Positions 46,486 through 56,062 of a DNA stretch of 64,000 bases are shown here, piece by piece. The DNA is from an uncultured Roseobacter sp. (GTDB lineage: Bacteria; Pseudomonadota; Alphaproteobacteria; Rhodobacterales; Rhodobacteraceae), in the NCBI RefSeq assembly GCF_947499265.1, contig NZ_CANMNK010000011.1, positions 43,743-107,742 on the forward strand. Reading direction: 5' to 3'. A model generated the notes under the pieces. That model was not told the DNA's origin. It worked only from the letters and a program-made list of their open reading frames with translations, and made no database searches. Position 1 is the first letter of the stretch; the number at the start of each line of letters is the position of its first letter. The translations under genes were made by a program, and so were the position numbers.

Positions 46486-48726
46486 TTACCCTTCAATCCG
46501 CGTCAGATCGGCAACGGAGGAACAGAGCCGCGTGATCTGGCTCAGCAGGTTCAGACGGTTGCGCCGCACGGTGGCATTGTCCGCGTTGATCTTCACGGTC
46601 TCGAAAAACGCATCAATCGGCCCGCGTAATGCTGCCATTGCCGACATGGCCGTGGCGAAGTCGAGGGCTGCCATGGCTGGTGTGATCTTTGCCTCCGCCG
46701 CGTCGAGCGCTGCAAAAAGCGCACGTTCCTCGTCCGTCTCGGCGTATTTCACTTCGCCGCCGTAGGAATACTCAACCCCATCCGCCGCTTCGGCCTGGGT
46801 CAGGATGTTGTTGGCGCGTTTGAAGCCCTGGATGAGGTTTTCACCATCTTCGGTTTTGAGCGTGTCCGACAAGGCCCGCGCCCGCTTGACCAGCAGAGTT
46901 AAGTCGTCATTACCCTCCATCGCGATGCAGGCGTCGATGATATCGTGGCGGACACCCTGCTCGCGCAGATAGACTTTGAGACGATCATGGATGAATGCCA
47001 TGAGATGAGCAGATACTTGACGTCCTAAAAGAACATGAGGCGAACTTTCCGTAGGGTTATCAAGTTCTAAGGCTTCGACAAAACTCTCTTCTCGTTCCTC
47101 TCTAAGATGAGCCAATGCCTCGTAAACGTCCGGGTCTACGGACTGGCGGACTAATTCATCGAGTTCGGAAAAGTCTTTCATCCGAAACATCCGGCCAATA
47201 TGAGTAGGCAGTGCGTCGAATAAGATGTTTTCAAGCGACAATGAAAGAGCATTGTCTAAAATCAGACGCAAAGTTCCCAGCGCTGCTCGACGTAAGGCAA
47301 ATGGATCTTTGGAACCGGTTGGGAACTCGCGCCACAGCCAGAAACCGGTCAGCTTGTCGATCTTCTCCGCCAAAGCGACGGCCACCGAGACTGGCGCGGT
47401 CGGCACATCATCGGACGGACCGAGCGGGGCGTAGTGTTCCTGCGCGGCGGCCGCAATCGCCTCCGAATGACCCGCGGCCTTGATGTAGTAGCGCCCCATG
47501 AGCCCCTGCAACTCGGGAAACTCATAGACCATTTCCGAACTGAGATCGGCCTTGGCCAGACGCGCAGCCTCTTCCGCTTCATCGGGATCGGCCCCAACCA
47601 AGGGTGCCAGCTCGCGCGATAGCGCGGCGATACGCTCAATCAGCTCCGCCTGAGTGCCCAATTTGTTGTGAAACGTCACATTCTCAAGCGCTTTCAGCCA
47701 GACGCCCATGTCATTTTGCGCGACGCGCAGATCATTGTCCCAGAAGAATTTGGCATCGGCCAGGCGGGCAGAGAGCACCTTTTCATTGCCCGCGAGGATG
47801 GTGGCACCATTGTCCGCGGTTTCGGTATTCGCCACGGTGATGAACCGCTCAATACGGCCCGTCTTGGGGTTGCGCACGGAGAAAAACTTCTGATGCTCTT
47901 TCATCGAGGTTTGCAGCACTTCGGGAGGCAGTCCGAGGAAATCCTCCCCGATCCGCCCCATCAAGACGACGGGCCATTCCACAAGACCGGCAACCTCGGC
48001 CAGCAGGCCCGCATCCTCGACCACCTCCAGACCATTGGCAAAGGCCATATTGGTCGCATCGTGCCAGATCGCCTCAGCCCGTTCTTTGGGGTCGAGCACC
48101 ACATGCGCGCGTTTGAGCTTGGCTGTATAGTCATCGAAGGAGGACACCGTGAAACGCTCCGCGGCAAGGAAACGGTGCCCCGCCGTGGTATCACCGGAGG
48201 CGATGCCATCGATCTCCATGGGCACGATCTCGGCACCGGCTTCATCGCTCAAAATGCACAGAATGGCGTGCACGGGACGCACCCATCGCAGGGTGCCCGC
48301 CCCCCAGCGCATCGATTTGGGCCAGGGGAAATTCCGGATCGCAGCCTCAAGCACTTCCGCGACGATGTCCGCCGCCGGGCGGCCCGGTTTTTCGATCTTG
48401 GCAAAGAGCACCGGCCCTTTGGGGGTATCACGTTCTTCGAGCTGCGCACGGGTCAATCCGGCGCCGCGCAAAAACCCTTCGATGGCCTTTTCGGGCGCGT
48501 CCGCACGCGGTCCTTTGCGCTCTTCGACGGTGGTCGGGCTTGCAGCCAACACGCCCTCAACCGTCAAGGTCAGGCGGCGCGGCGTGGAAAACTCGGCAGC
48601 CGACGCATAGGTCAGACCCGCCTCCACCATGCCACCCGTGACCAGTTTCTTGAGATCTTCCGCCGCACGACGCTGCATGCGCGCGGGGATTTCCTCGGAA
48701 AAGAGTTCAATCAACAGATCCGGCAT
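46486..48726 (-). CDS. glyS: Glycyl-tRNA synthetase beta subunit
   Basis: This is the 746-aa partner of GlyQ in the alpha2beta2 enzyme that charges tRNA-Gly; the beta subunit binds the tRNA. Typical blocks are LLIELFSEEIPARMQ at the start, GPVLFAKIEKPGRPA, EHQKFFSVRNPKTG and the C-terminal anticodon-binding domain. Its ATG shares one base with the stop of the small gene upstream. An internal stretch (about 46990-47320) is much AT-richer than the rest and uses TTA, CTT and GTA codons rare in the neighbours, a sign of mosaic replacement. Confidence 0.96.
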   Translation of the reverse strand: MPDLLIELFSEEIPARMQRRAAEDLKKLVTGGMVEAGLTYASAAEFSTPRRLTLTVEGVLAASPTTVEERKGPRADAPEKAIEGFLRGAGLTRAQLEERDTPKGPVLFAKIEKPGRPAADIVAEVLEAAIRNFPWPKSMRWGAGTLRWVRPVHAILCILSDEAGAEIVPMEIDGIASGDTTAGHRFLAAERFTVSSFDDYTAKLKRAHVVLDPKERAEAIWHDATNMAFANGLEVVEDAGLLAEVAGLVEWPVVLMGRIGEDFLGLPPEVLQTSMKEHQKFFSVRNPKTGRIERFITVANTETADNGATILAGNEKVLSARLADAKFFWDNDLRVAQNDMGVWLKALENVTFHNKLGTQAELIERIAALSRELAPLVGADPDEAEEAARLAKADLSSEMVYEFPELQGLMGRYYIKAAGHSEAIAAAAQEHYAPLGPSDDVPTAPVSVAVALAEKIDKLTGFWLWREFPTGSKDPFALRRAALGTLRLILDNALSLSLENILFDALPTHIGRMFRMKDFSELDELVRQSVDPDVYEALAHLREEREESFVEALELDNPTESSPHVLLGRQVSAHLMAFIHDRLKVYLREQGVRHDIIDACIAMEGNDDLTLLVKRARALSDTLKTEDGENLIQGFKRANNILTQAEAADGVEYSYGGEVKYAETDEERALFAALDAAEAKITPAMAALDFATAMSAMAALRGPIDAFFETVKINADNATVRRNRLNLLSQITRLCSSVADLTRIEG

Positions 48727-49247
48727 TAGTTTTCATCCCGTCCCGGGCATTCTTCGCCCACAATCGTTCCGTCATAGGCTTTTTCGCCACAATCGTTGAG
48801 CTCGTGCCAGATGTAGCCGCGCCCGTCTTCGGTGATCACGACAATGCGGTCGACGCCGAAGGCCACGTTTTTCTGTCCCAGGAATGGCAGGGCGCGACCT
48901 GTGGCAAGATCATCCGCGATGGCGGCCGCATCGAAACAGTCGAACCACCCCGGCGCATTGCGCGGCGTGGCGAATTCGAGACCGACGTAGGTTTCTGTGA
49001 GCATGGCAAGGCTTGACGGCGTCTCGAAACAGGCGCGGAACCTGATGGGCGAACTGTCGGCGTCAATCGCCTGAATACGCTCCGCGAGAATGGGTTCGGG
49101 CTGGTCTGAGGTCAGGGACACCAGGCGCACTTCAGGCAGCTCTGCCGTTGCATCCTCATAATAGCCGTAGATTTGCAGGTAATAGAGCGCCGCACCCGCA
49201 ATCAGGGCGGAGATCAAAATGACGCTCCCAACGATCTTGCCATTCAT
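48726..49247 (-). CDS. Membrane-anchored protein between glyQ and glyS (DUF6446-like)
   Basis: This 173-aa protein has one N-terminal membrane helix ([20 protein letters not shown]) and an extracytoplasmic domain with four cysteines ([27 protein letters not shown]). It overlaps glyQ upstream by 4 nt and glyS downstream by 1 nt, so all three are made from one transcript. A conserved membrane protein at this place is known from Rhodobacterales; its function is unknown. Confidence 0.75.
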   Translation of the reverse strand: MNGKIVGSVILISALIAGAALYYLQIYGYYEDATAELPEVRLVSLTSDQPEPILAERIQAIDADSSPIRFRACFETPSSLAMLTETYVGLEFATPRNAPGWFDCFDAAAIADDLATGRALPFLGQKNVAFGVDRIVVITEDGRGYIWHELNDCGEKAYDGTIVGEECPGRDEN

Positions 49248-50185
49248 GCAGCGTCATCCGATTGCCAGCCGCCCGCCGCGGTCTGCACGAAAGCATCCGC
49301 GCAGGTTTTCGCCAGCGCCCGCACCCGGCCGATATAGGCCTGCCGTTCGGTGACGGAAATCACGCCCCGCGCGTCGAGCAAATTAAAGATATGGCTCGCT
49401 TTGATGCACTGATCATAAGCGGGATGCACCATGATGATGCGTTTGCCGGTTTTCGGGTCGTCGTGCGGGGCATCGAGGATCTCACGACAGTGCGTTTCAG
49501 CCTCGTCAAAATGGCGCAGCAGCACGGCGGTATCGGCGGTGTCGAAATTCCAGCGCGCATATTCTTCTTCGGTCTGTTTGAAGATGTCGCCATAGGTCAG
49601 TGCAATAGGCGTTTGCGGGTCGTTAAAAGGCATGTCCATCACGTGATCAACCCCCAGGATGTACATCGCCAGCCGTTCCAGCCCATAGGTCAGCTCGCCC
49701 GACACCGGGTGACAGTCGTGCCCGCCCACCTGTTGGAAATAGGTGAACTGGCTGACTTCCATCCCGTCGCACCAGACCTCCCAGCCCAGCCCCCAGGCCC
49801 CGAGCGTGGGGCTTTCCCAGTCGTCCTCGACAAATCGGATATCATGCAGTGCCATATCCACGCCGATGGCGGCGAGCGAGCCCAGATAAAGCTCCTGCAA
49901 ATCCGGCGGGCTGGGTTTGATCAGCACCTGAAACTGGTAGTAATGCTGCAAGCGGTTGGGGTTTTCGCCGTAGCGCCCATCGGTCGGACGACGCGAGGGC
50001 TGGACATAGGCGGCGGCCCAGGGTTGCGTGCCCAGCGAGCGCAGCGTCGTTGCCGGGTGAAAAGTCCCTGCGCCAACTTCCATGTCATAGGGCTGCAAAA
50101 TCGCGCACCCCTTGCGCGCCCAATAGGTCTGGAGCCTCAGGATAATCTCCTGAAACGATTTCGGCGTTTGGTCGGTATCGGACAT
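49244..50185 (-). CDS. glyQ: Glycyl-tRNA synthetase alpha subunit
   Basis: The 313-aa alpha subunit carries the catalytic site for glycyl-adenylate. It has [20 protein letters not shown], the [16 protein letters not shown] motif 2 region, and [19 protein letters not shown]. It is the first gene of the operon glyQ-DUF6446-glyS. Confidence 0.97.
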   Translation of the reverse strand: MSDTDQTPKSFQEIILRLQTYWARKGCAILQPYDMEVGAGTFHPATTLRSLGTQPWAAAYVQPSRRPTDGRYGENPNRLQHYYQFQVLIKPSPPDLQELYLGSLAAIGVDMALHDIRFVEDDWESPTLGAWGLGWEVWCDGMEVSQFTYFQQVGGHDCHPVSGELTYGLERLAMYILGVDHVMDMPFNDPQTPIALTYGDIFKQTEEEYARWNFDTADTAVLLRHFDEAETHCREILDAPHDDPKTGKRIIMVHPAYDQCIKASHIFNLLDARGVISVTERQAYIGRVRALAKTCADAFVQTAAGGWQSDDAA

Positions 50186-50345
50186 GGAAGGCGGCCTCGG
50201 CTGGTCTTGCGCGCCTTACCTACGTGTGTGTGCTGGAAGCGTCAATTGCAGGTAACGCGATAAATCAGGCCAATGCCATATGGCCAACACGCGCAATTCC
50301 TGATTAATTGAGCCGGATTTGAAACGGTCCGGGGTTGGCATAGAA

Positions 50346-52136
50346 ATGGTGCGGTTATTTGTGGTTTTTGTGGCTCTTTTTGCCAGTGTTGCGCAGCTTG
50401 CGCGGGCTCAGTCTTCCGATCAGGTTGTCTGGGTCCAGATCGAGGCACAGCCGAACCTTCAAGACGGTCTGAGACGGGCGCAGGATTACGCCCGCACCCT
50501 TTCGGATGTGAACGGGTTTTCGCTGGGCAGCGGGTGGTACGGGATCGTTCTGGGCCCTTATACGGCTGCCGATGCGGAACAGCTGTTGCGGGTCTACCGA
50601 AACGACGGGCTGATCCCGCGCGACAGCTATATTGCCTTCAGTGCGAACCTGGGGCGCCAGTTCTTTCCAACCGGTGCCGATCTTCTGCGGCGGGGTGCGC
50701 TGACCGTGCAGCCAACGCCGCAGGAAACGATCACCCTGCCGGATGATACGCCAGATAGTACCGCGGCGCTCGTTGTGCCGGAGCAGCCTACGCTGCCATC
50801 AGAGCCCATCGCCGCGCCCGATGAGACGCCCGCGGAGGCACGCCGCAACGAGCGCAACCTTTCAGCAGAAGAGCGGCGCGACATTCAGACGGCTCTGCAA
50901 TGGGCCGGTTTCTACACCTCGACAATTGATGGTGCGTTCGGACGCGGGACACGCAATTCGATGTCGGCCTGGCAAGCGGCCAATGGATTTGAAGCCACCG
51001 GGGTTTTGACGACACAACAACGCGCGGCACTTTTCCAAAGCTACAACGCCGTGCTTGAGGGGCTGGATTTACGACCTGTCGCTGACACCAAAACCGGCAT
51101 CGAAGTGAAAATGCCCACGGCCAAGGTGGCGCTGGACGGCTATGAGGCGCCCTTTGCGCGGTTCAACGCGACGGATGGCAGCGCAGCCCGCGTTCTGCTG
51201 ATCAGCCAGGAAGGCGATACCAATACGCTGGCCAGCCTCTATCAGATCATGCAGACCCTGGAGATCGTGCCGCTGGAAGGGGAGCGCAGCCTGTCACGCA
51301 CCAGCTTTACCTTGACGGGCCGCAATGCCGAGATTGTCAGCGAGACACGTGCCAGCCTTGAAGCAGGTCAGATCAAGGGCTTCACATTGATTTGGCCTGC
51401 GGGTGACGAAGAGCGCCGCACACGGGTTCTGGCGGAAATGCAGGACAGCTTCCTGCGATTGCCCGGCGTGCTGGACCCCTCAGAAGGCATCGCGCAGCAG
51501 CAAGTCGATTTGGTCGCCGGGTTGCAGATCCGCACGCCGCGCGTCTCACGGTCCGGGTTTTTCGTGGATGGCGCAGGGTCGGTGGTCACCACATCCGATG
51601 CGGTGCAAAGTTGTACGCGCATTACATTGGACGAGGAATTCGAAGCGGAACTGGATACGCTGGATCCCGAGCTTGGGATCGCGATCCTGAAACCCTCGCA
51701 AAGCCTGGCCCCGCAACAAAGCGCGCGTTTCAGCCCGGTGCCGCCACGGCTGCAATCTGACATCGCCGTGGCAGGCTATTCCTATGAGGGCATTCTGGAT
51801 GCACCCACCATGACATTTGGCACCCTGTCGGATGTTCGCGGGCTCCAGGGTGAACCGGATCTGAGCCGCCTGGCACTCAGCAGCCTGCCGGGGGACGCCG
51901 GTGGGCCGGTCTTTGACGACAACGGCCATGTGCTTGGCATGTTGCTGCCGCGCGGTGGCGGCGAACGGCGCCTGCCAAAGGAGGTCACCTTTGCGCTGGC
52001 GGGCTCCGCCATCACCCAGGTGATGGAGAACGCGGGCCTGGTTCCGGACAGCGGCATTGGCACCGATCAGCTTGCCCCAGAGGACATTACCCAACGGGCT
52101 CTGGCGATGACCGTATTGGTCAGTTGCTGGGAATAA
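50346..52136 (+). CDS. Exported trypsin-fold pseudoprotease with SPOR-like and peptidoglycan-binding domains
   Basis: The 596-aa protein has a signal peptide (cleavage near LARA-QS), a SPOR-like repeat region (about 30-110), a PG_binding_1 domain (about 180-240; ALQWAGFYTSTIDGAFGRGT) and a trypsin/HtrA-like domain from about 395. The protease triad is not preserved. The usual GDSGGP reads GDAGGP (Ala518). The His block reads VTTSDAV instead of TNxHV (about 415-420). The Asp block reads DPELGIAILK, with Gly444 where Asp is expected. It is therefore probably an inactive, binding-only relative. The Met at 50346 gives a clean signal peptide. Confidence 0.8.
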   Translation: MVRLFVVFVALFASVAQLARAQSSDQVVWVQIEAQPNLQDGLRRAQDYARTLSDVNGFSLGSGWYGIVLGPYTAADAEQLLRVYRNDGLIPRDSYIAFSANLGRQFFPTGADLLRRGALTVQPTPQETITLPDDTPDSTAALVVPEQPTLPSEPIAAPDETPAEARRNERNLSAEERRDIQTALQWAGFYTSTIDGAFGRGTRNSMSAWQAANGFEATGVLTTQQRAALFQSYNAVLEGLDLRPVADTKTGIEVKMPTAKVALDGYEAPFARFNATDGSAARVLLISQEGDTNTLASLYQIMQTLEIVPLEGERSLSRTSFTLTGRNAEIVSETRASLEAGQIKGFTLIWPAGDEERRTRVLAEMQDSFLRLPGVLDPSEGIAQQQVDLVAGLQIRTPRVSRSGFFVDGAGSVVTTSDAVQSCTRITLDEEFEAELDTLDPELGIAILKPSQSLAPQQSARFSPVPPRLQSDIAVAGYSYEGILDAPTMTFGTLSDVRGLQGEPDLSRLALSSLPGDAGGPVFDDNGHVLGMLLPRGGGERRLPKEVTFALAGSAITQVMENAGLVPDSGIGTDQLAPEDITQRALAMTVLVSCWE

Positions 52137-52272
52137 GCACAAAACCGTCTCAAATTCGCCCTAAAGAATCGGCCTACTCACCCCAGCCGTTTGCGATGCG
52201 TTAATCCCCAACTGCCATCTTCTGCTTGCGTGGGGGCGCATCGTACTTCGGTACGAACATGGAGTGAGTGGG

Positions 52273-52554
52273 ATGCTTAAACACTTTATGGCGCTGGCCC
52301 TTGGGACAGCGCTCGCGCTGCCGGCTGCCGCCGAAGGTTTCAATTCTGGCAAGGCAAAACTATCGTTGGTCGAATATACGTCGCCAATGCTGCCGCCAAA
52401 TAACTATCGTGGCCAATGGTGGACGTCACCTGACAACTGCCAATACTCTCGCGCGGGTCGCCCGGGCGAGACCGTCTGGTACCTCATCGTGAACACCGCA
52501 CATTCGAAATGCGCGGCGCGCCTTATTCAGCGTGCCTATTCGGATTACCAGTGA
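52273..52554 (+). CDS. Small exported protein of unknown function
   Basis: This 93-aa protein has a signal peptide (MALALGTALALPAAAEG) and a mature part of about 70 residues with two cysteines (PDNCQYS and HSKCAAR) that could form a disulfide. GGAG lies 8 nt before the ATG at 52273. It carries no recognised domain. Confidence 0.7.
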   Translation: MLKHFMALALGTALALPAAAEGFNSGKAKLSLVEYTSPMLPPNNYRGQWWTSPDNCQYSRAGRPGETVWYLIVNTAHSKCAARLIQRAYSDYQ

Positions 52555-52561
52555 CCTGCGG

Positions 52562-54145
52562 TTAACGAGTGAGGTCCGGCGTGATGTAAATCAACGTCGG
52601 GCCTTTTGATACAAAGGCAGTTGTCACGGCGTTCTGCAATGCCGCAAGACTTTTGGGCGCGACAGCTTTTGCGCCAAAGGCTTCCGCCAGTTTGCAGAAA
52701 TCCGGGTTACGCGCGATCACCGCATTGGGCGCGATTTGTGCGCGAACCATACTGTCTTCGATTTCCTTTAGCTTGCCGTTGTCCCACAGGATGATCGGCA
52801 GGCTAAGGTCCAATTCGACGGCGACGCCCAATTCCTGCATGGTATAATGAAATCCGTAATCTCCGATGATCGCCATCGTGGGCTGACCGGGGCGTGCCAC
52901 GGCACCGCCAATGGCCGCAGGCGTCGCATACCCAAGCGTGCCAAAGCCCGTTGGGTGATGCCAGTGGCCAGGCCGATCCATGTCCCAGATGATTTTAGCG
53001 GTATAAGCGATTTGCGTCATATCCGAATAGATCATCGTATCGGCGGGCACGGCATTGCGCAGCGCATCGCAGACCTCGCCAATGCCCGGGTACATCGCGT
53101 CCACCTCTGCACGGCCACGCGCACGGGCATCCGACACCTCCCGAACCTGCCAATCCGTTGCGGCCTGATGCCCGTCCAATGCCACCTCCACGGCGGCAAA
53201 CCATGCGGTGGCATCGGCCAAATGTTTGTCATCGCCCGCACGTGCCCGGCTCAAAACAGCCGGATCCAGATTGACGTGAATGGCTGGCGCCTGATGCCCC
53301 AACTCGCTGCGGTAGTGGTCCACTTCCGCAAGATCAGTGCCGACGCAGATCACCAGATCCGCCTTTCGCAACTCCTCCACGCAGGATGTCGTGCCCAACA
53401 TCGACCCGAAACTAAGCGGATCCTGTAGACCGGGGATGCCGCTGCCCGCATAGGTAACGTAAGAGGCCGCTGCCAGCTTCGCCAAGACCACCCGCGCGTG
53501 TGGCGTGGCGCCCATAGCCCCACCTCCCAACACAAAGAGCGGCCGCCTCGCCTGTTTCAATTTGTCCACAGCCGAAGCGACATCAACCGCGTCCGCACCC
53601 ATCCGGCGGACGGTATTTTCGACCTGAGGGGCGGGATCAGCCAGTGCTTCCAGCTGCGCAATGGGCACCTGAATGTACTTGGGCAAGGGGCTTTGCGTCT
53701 GAAACTCGGTAAAGGCGCGATTGACCAACCCGTAGGCCGCCGTTGCCGAGCGGGCCTCTTCTGACCAATCACAAACAGTATCGGCTGCGGCGCGCTGATC
53801 TTTCATCTGATGGAGCTGGCCTTTGACCGCGGCAATTTCATCCAGACAAGAGGACATCACCAGCATCGGCACCGAATCCGAATAGGCCTGTCCCATCGGC
53901 GTCATGATGTTGCACAGCCCCGGACCGGTGATCACATAGGCCACCCCCGGTTTGCCGGTCGCGCGCGCGTATCCATCTGCCATGAAACCCGCGCCCTGCT
54001 CGTGGCGGGCCAGCACGTGCCGGATCCCTGCTTCCTCGATCCCGCGGTACATTTCCTGATTGTGCACGCCGGGAATGCCAAAGATCACGTCGACGCCCTT
54101 GTCTTTCAACATATGCGATATCTGCGCGCCTAGGGGTCTTCGCAT
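52562..54145 (-). CDS. Thiamine-diphosphate-dependent decarboxylase of the IlvB/AruI group
   Basis: This 527-aa enzyme has the three TPP domains: VDVIFGIPGVHN, the catalytic Glu in RHEQGAGFMADGYAR, a central nucleotide-type domain, and the TPP/Mg motif IIGDYGFHYTMQELGV (GDG-like region, with Y in place of the usual G). The overall shape resembles acetolactate synthase large subunits and 5-guanidino-2-oxopentanoate decarboxylase (AruI, arginine catabolism). No small acetolactate synthase subunit is adjacent, so a decarboxylase role is more likely. It starts 1 nt after trkH on the same strand. Confidence 0.75.
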   Translation of the reverse strand: MRRPLGAQISHMLKDKGVDVIFGIPGVHNQEMYRGIEEAGIRHVLARHEQGAGFMADGYARATGKPGVAYVITGPGLCNIMTPMGQAYSDSVPMLVMSSCLDEIAAVKGQLHQMKDQRAAADTVCDWSEEARSATAAYGLVNRAFTEFQTQSPLPKYIQVPIAQLEALADPAPQVENTVRRMGADAVDVASAVDKLKQARRPLFVLGGGAMGATPHARVVLAKLAAASYVTYAGSGIPGLQDPLSFGSMLGTTSCVEELRKADLVICVGTDLAEVDHYRSELGHQAPAIHVNLDPAVLSRARAGDDKHLADATAWFAAVEVALDGHQAATDWQVREVSDARARGRAEVDAMYPGIGEVCDALRNAVPADTMIYSDMTQIAYTAKIIWDMDRPGHWHHPTGFGTLGYATPAAIGGAVARPGQPTMAIIGDYGFHYTMQELGVAVELDLSLPIILWDNGKLKEIEDSMVRAQIAPNAVIARNPDFCKLAEAFGAKAVAPKSLAALQNAVTTAFVSKGPTLIYITPDLTR

Positions 54146-54146
54146 C

Positions 54147-55631
54147 TTAATCTCTCCAAAATTTCACGGTGAGGATGGCGTAGACCGCCAAGAGTTCGAG
54201 CCGGCCCAACAGCATGCCGGCAGAGAGGAGCCATTTTGCCGTGTCGTTGAGACCGGAAAAGTTGCCCGCGGGTCCAATTTCCGCACCAAGCCCCGGCCCC
54301 ACGTTGGAAAGTGCGGTCGCAGCGCCGGAAAGCGAGGTGATGAAATCCAATCCGGTCAGGCTGAGCGCAACCGCCATCAGGCCGAGGGTCACAATGAAAA
54401 ACATGAAGAATGAAATCACCGAACTTAGCACGTCTTCACTGACGGGACGCCGGTCGTAACGCACCACAAAGACCCCATTCGGGGACCTGATCCGGCGCAG
54501 CTGCATCTTGATCGAGGCAAAGAGCAATTGGTAACGGAAGATCTTGATGGAACAGGTGGTCGAGCCCGCACAGCCGCCGATCAGGCCGATGAAAAAGAAC
54601 ATGGAGATCAGCATCGGGCCCCATTGCATGTAGTCTGCCGAGGCGTAGCCGGTGCCGGTCATGATCGAGGTGACGTTGAACAGGGCTTCGCGGATCGACC
54701 GGCCCCATTCCAGCGGAAAAATCTGGACCAAAGCGACCGACATGATCACGACGATGGCCAGAAGGGTGAGGACGAAAACCCGTACCTGACTGTCGCGCCA
54801 AAGCGGCTGATGCTGCCCGTTGATCAATTGCACATAACGCACAAAGGGCAAGGCGGCGAGGATCATGAAGAGGGTGGCGGCGATCTCGATGTTGCCTTTG
54901 AAAGCGCCAAAAGACTCGTCGTAATTCGCAAAACCGCCCGTGGATATGGTCGTCAAGGCATGTACGGTGGCGTCAAATGCGTTCATGCCGAGTGCCAGAT
55001 AGCTCAGTGCACAGACCATCGTCAGCCCCAGATAGATGCTGGAGATCTGACTGGCAATCTGCCCCGCGCGGGGCAGGATTTTTCCCATTGTGTCGAAGCC
55101 TTCGGAGCGGAAGATCTGCATTCCCCCCACCCGGAGTTCTGGCAAAAATACCATTGCGACAACAATGATACCGATGCCGCCCAGCCATTGCAGAATGCCG
55201 CGCCAGAGCAGCAGCCCCTTGGGCAGATCCTGAAGCCCCGAGAATACCGTTGACCCGGTTGTGGTCAGCCCGGACATGGCCTCAAAAAACGCATCGACAA
55301 AACGGGCTTCCGTATCGCCGAACATGAACGGCAAGGCACCGAACAACGGCAGGGCGACCCAGACCCCGGTGGTCAGCAGGAAGGTCTGCTGAATGGTCAG
55401 GCCTTCCTTGACGCCGTTGGCGCAGGCCAAGGCAATCAGGCCGCCGGACAGGATGGTAATCAGAGCGGATTGAATGAACACCGGCCAATGGCCGCGCCCT
55501 TCTGCAATATCGACCAGCATGGGCAGCAGCATCGCCACCCCCAGCACGGCCACCAGCAGGCCAATCACGTATCCAACAGGGCGCAGGTCCAACATGCGCG
55601 CAGGGTTGGCCGCGCGCCGCGCCGGTGTCAA
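54147..55631 (-). CDS. trkH: Trk-type potassium transporter membrane subunit TrkH
   Basis: TrkH forms the K+ channel of the Trk uptake system and works with the cytoplasmic NAD-binding subunit TrkA, which is not seen here. The 494-aa protein has about ten membrane helices and the four selectivity-filter repeats, including SGLTTTGST, TTISTGGFAN, MTGTGYASAD and SNVGPGLG. The frame opens with TTG at 55631; an ATG at 55595 is possible, and neither has a clear ribosome site. Confidence 0.93.
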   Translation of the reverse strand: MTPARRAANPARMLDLRPVGYVIGLLVAVLGVAMLLPMLVDIAEGRGHWPVFIQSALITILSGGLIALACANGVKEGLTIQQTFLLTTGVWVALPLFGALPFMFGDTEARFVDAFFEAMSGLTTTGSTVFSGLQDLPKGLLLWRGILQWLGGIGIIVVAMVFLPELRVGGMQIFRSEGFDTMGKILPRAGQIASQISSIYLGLTMVCALSYLALGMNAFDATVHALTTISTGGFANYDESFGAFKGNIEIAATLFMILAALPFVRYVQLINGQHQPLWRDSQVRVFVLTLLAIVVIMSVALVQIFPLEWGRSIREALFNVTSIMTGTGYASADYMQWGPMLISMFFFIGLIGGCAGSTTCSIKIFRYQLLFASIKMQLRRIRSPNGVFVVRYDRRPVSEDVLSSVISFFMFFIVTLGLMAVALSLTGLDFITSLSGAATALSNVGPGLGAEIGPAGNFSGLNDTAKWLLSAGMLLGRLELLAVYAILTVKFWRD

Positions 55632-55655
55632 GCGGGTGCGCTCACCCGGAGGCGA

Positions 55656-55895
55656 TCAAACGTAATAGAGGTCGCGGAAAACGTGGTGAACGATTTCTTC
55701 GCGCTTGATGTTCAGTGCTGCAAGCTCTGCGTCAGATTTGGCTTGAAGCGCCTGAACCATCTGAGCCCGCGCATTATAGCTGCTCGATACCATCAATGCA
55801 GTGCCGATCGATGCAAAGAAGCTGCGCAGCGCGCCGAACACGGTATGCAGGGAACGACCCAGGCCGCTGTCGATATGAGTGGAGTGATAAGCCAT
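55656..55895 (-). CDS. DUF1127 small protein
   Basis: This 79-aa protein ends in a DUF1127-like segment (ELAALNIKREEIVHHVFRDLYYV). DUF1127 proteins are abundant in Alphaproteobacteria, and some act in RNA turnover and phosphate or stress responses. AAGGA lies 6 nt before the ATG. It is followed after 24 nt by trkH and may share its transcript. Confidence 0.8.
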   Translation of the reverse strand: MAYHSTHIDSGLGRSLHTVFGALRSFFASIGTALMVSSSYNARAQMVQALQAKSDAELAALNIKREEIVHHVFRDLYYV

Positions 55896-56010
55896 TGGAG
55901 ATCCTTACGTATTTTTAAATCTCCTCCCGTGCTTTTCTATATAGGCGATTGTGCCACGTATGAGAATTGCAACATCTGCATAGCCGCTATCGCCTTCTGC
56001 GGCAGCGCAG

Positions 56011-56039
56011 AAAAAACGCGCCCTGCAACGGGGCGCGTT
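56011..56039 (-). terminator. Intrinsic terminator after folE2
   Basis: On the minus strand AACGCGCCC (56039-56031) pairs with GGGCGCGTT (56023-56015) around a 7-nt loop and runs into six T (56016-56011). The remaining sequence up to 55896 shows no other feature. Confidence 0.88.
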
Positions 56040-56062
56040 CGAAGCTGCGAAGCTGTGGGAGG

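Noticed and set aside
47668..48729. 353-codon plus-strand ORF
   Set aside because: It is antisense to glyS; no family features.
49262..50263. 333-codon plus-strand ORF
   Set aside because: It is antisense to glyQ; no family features.
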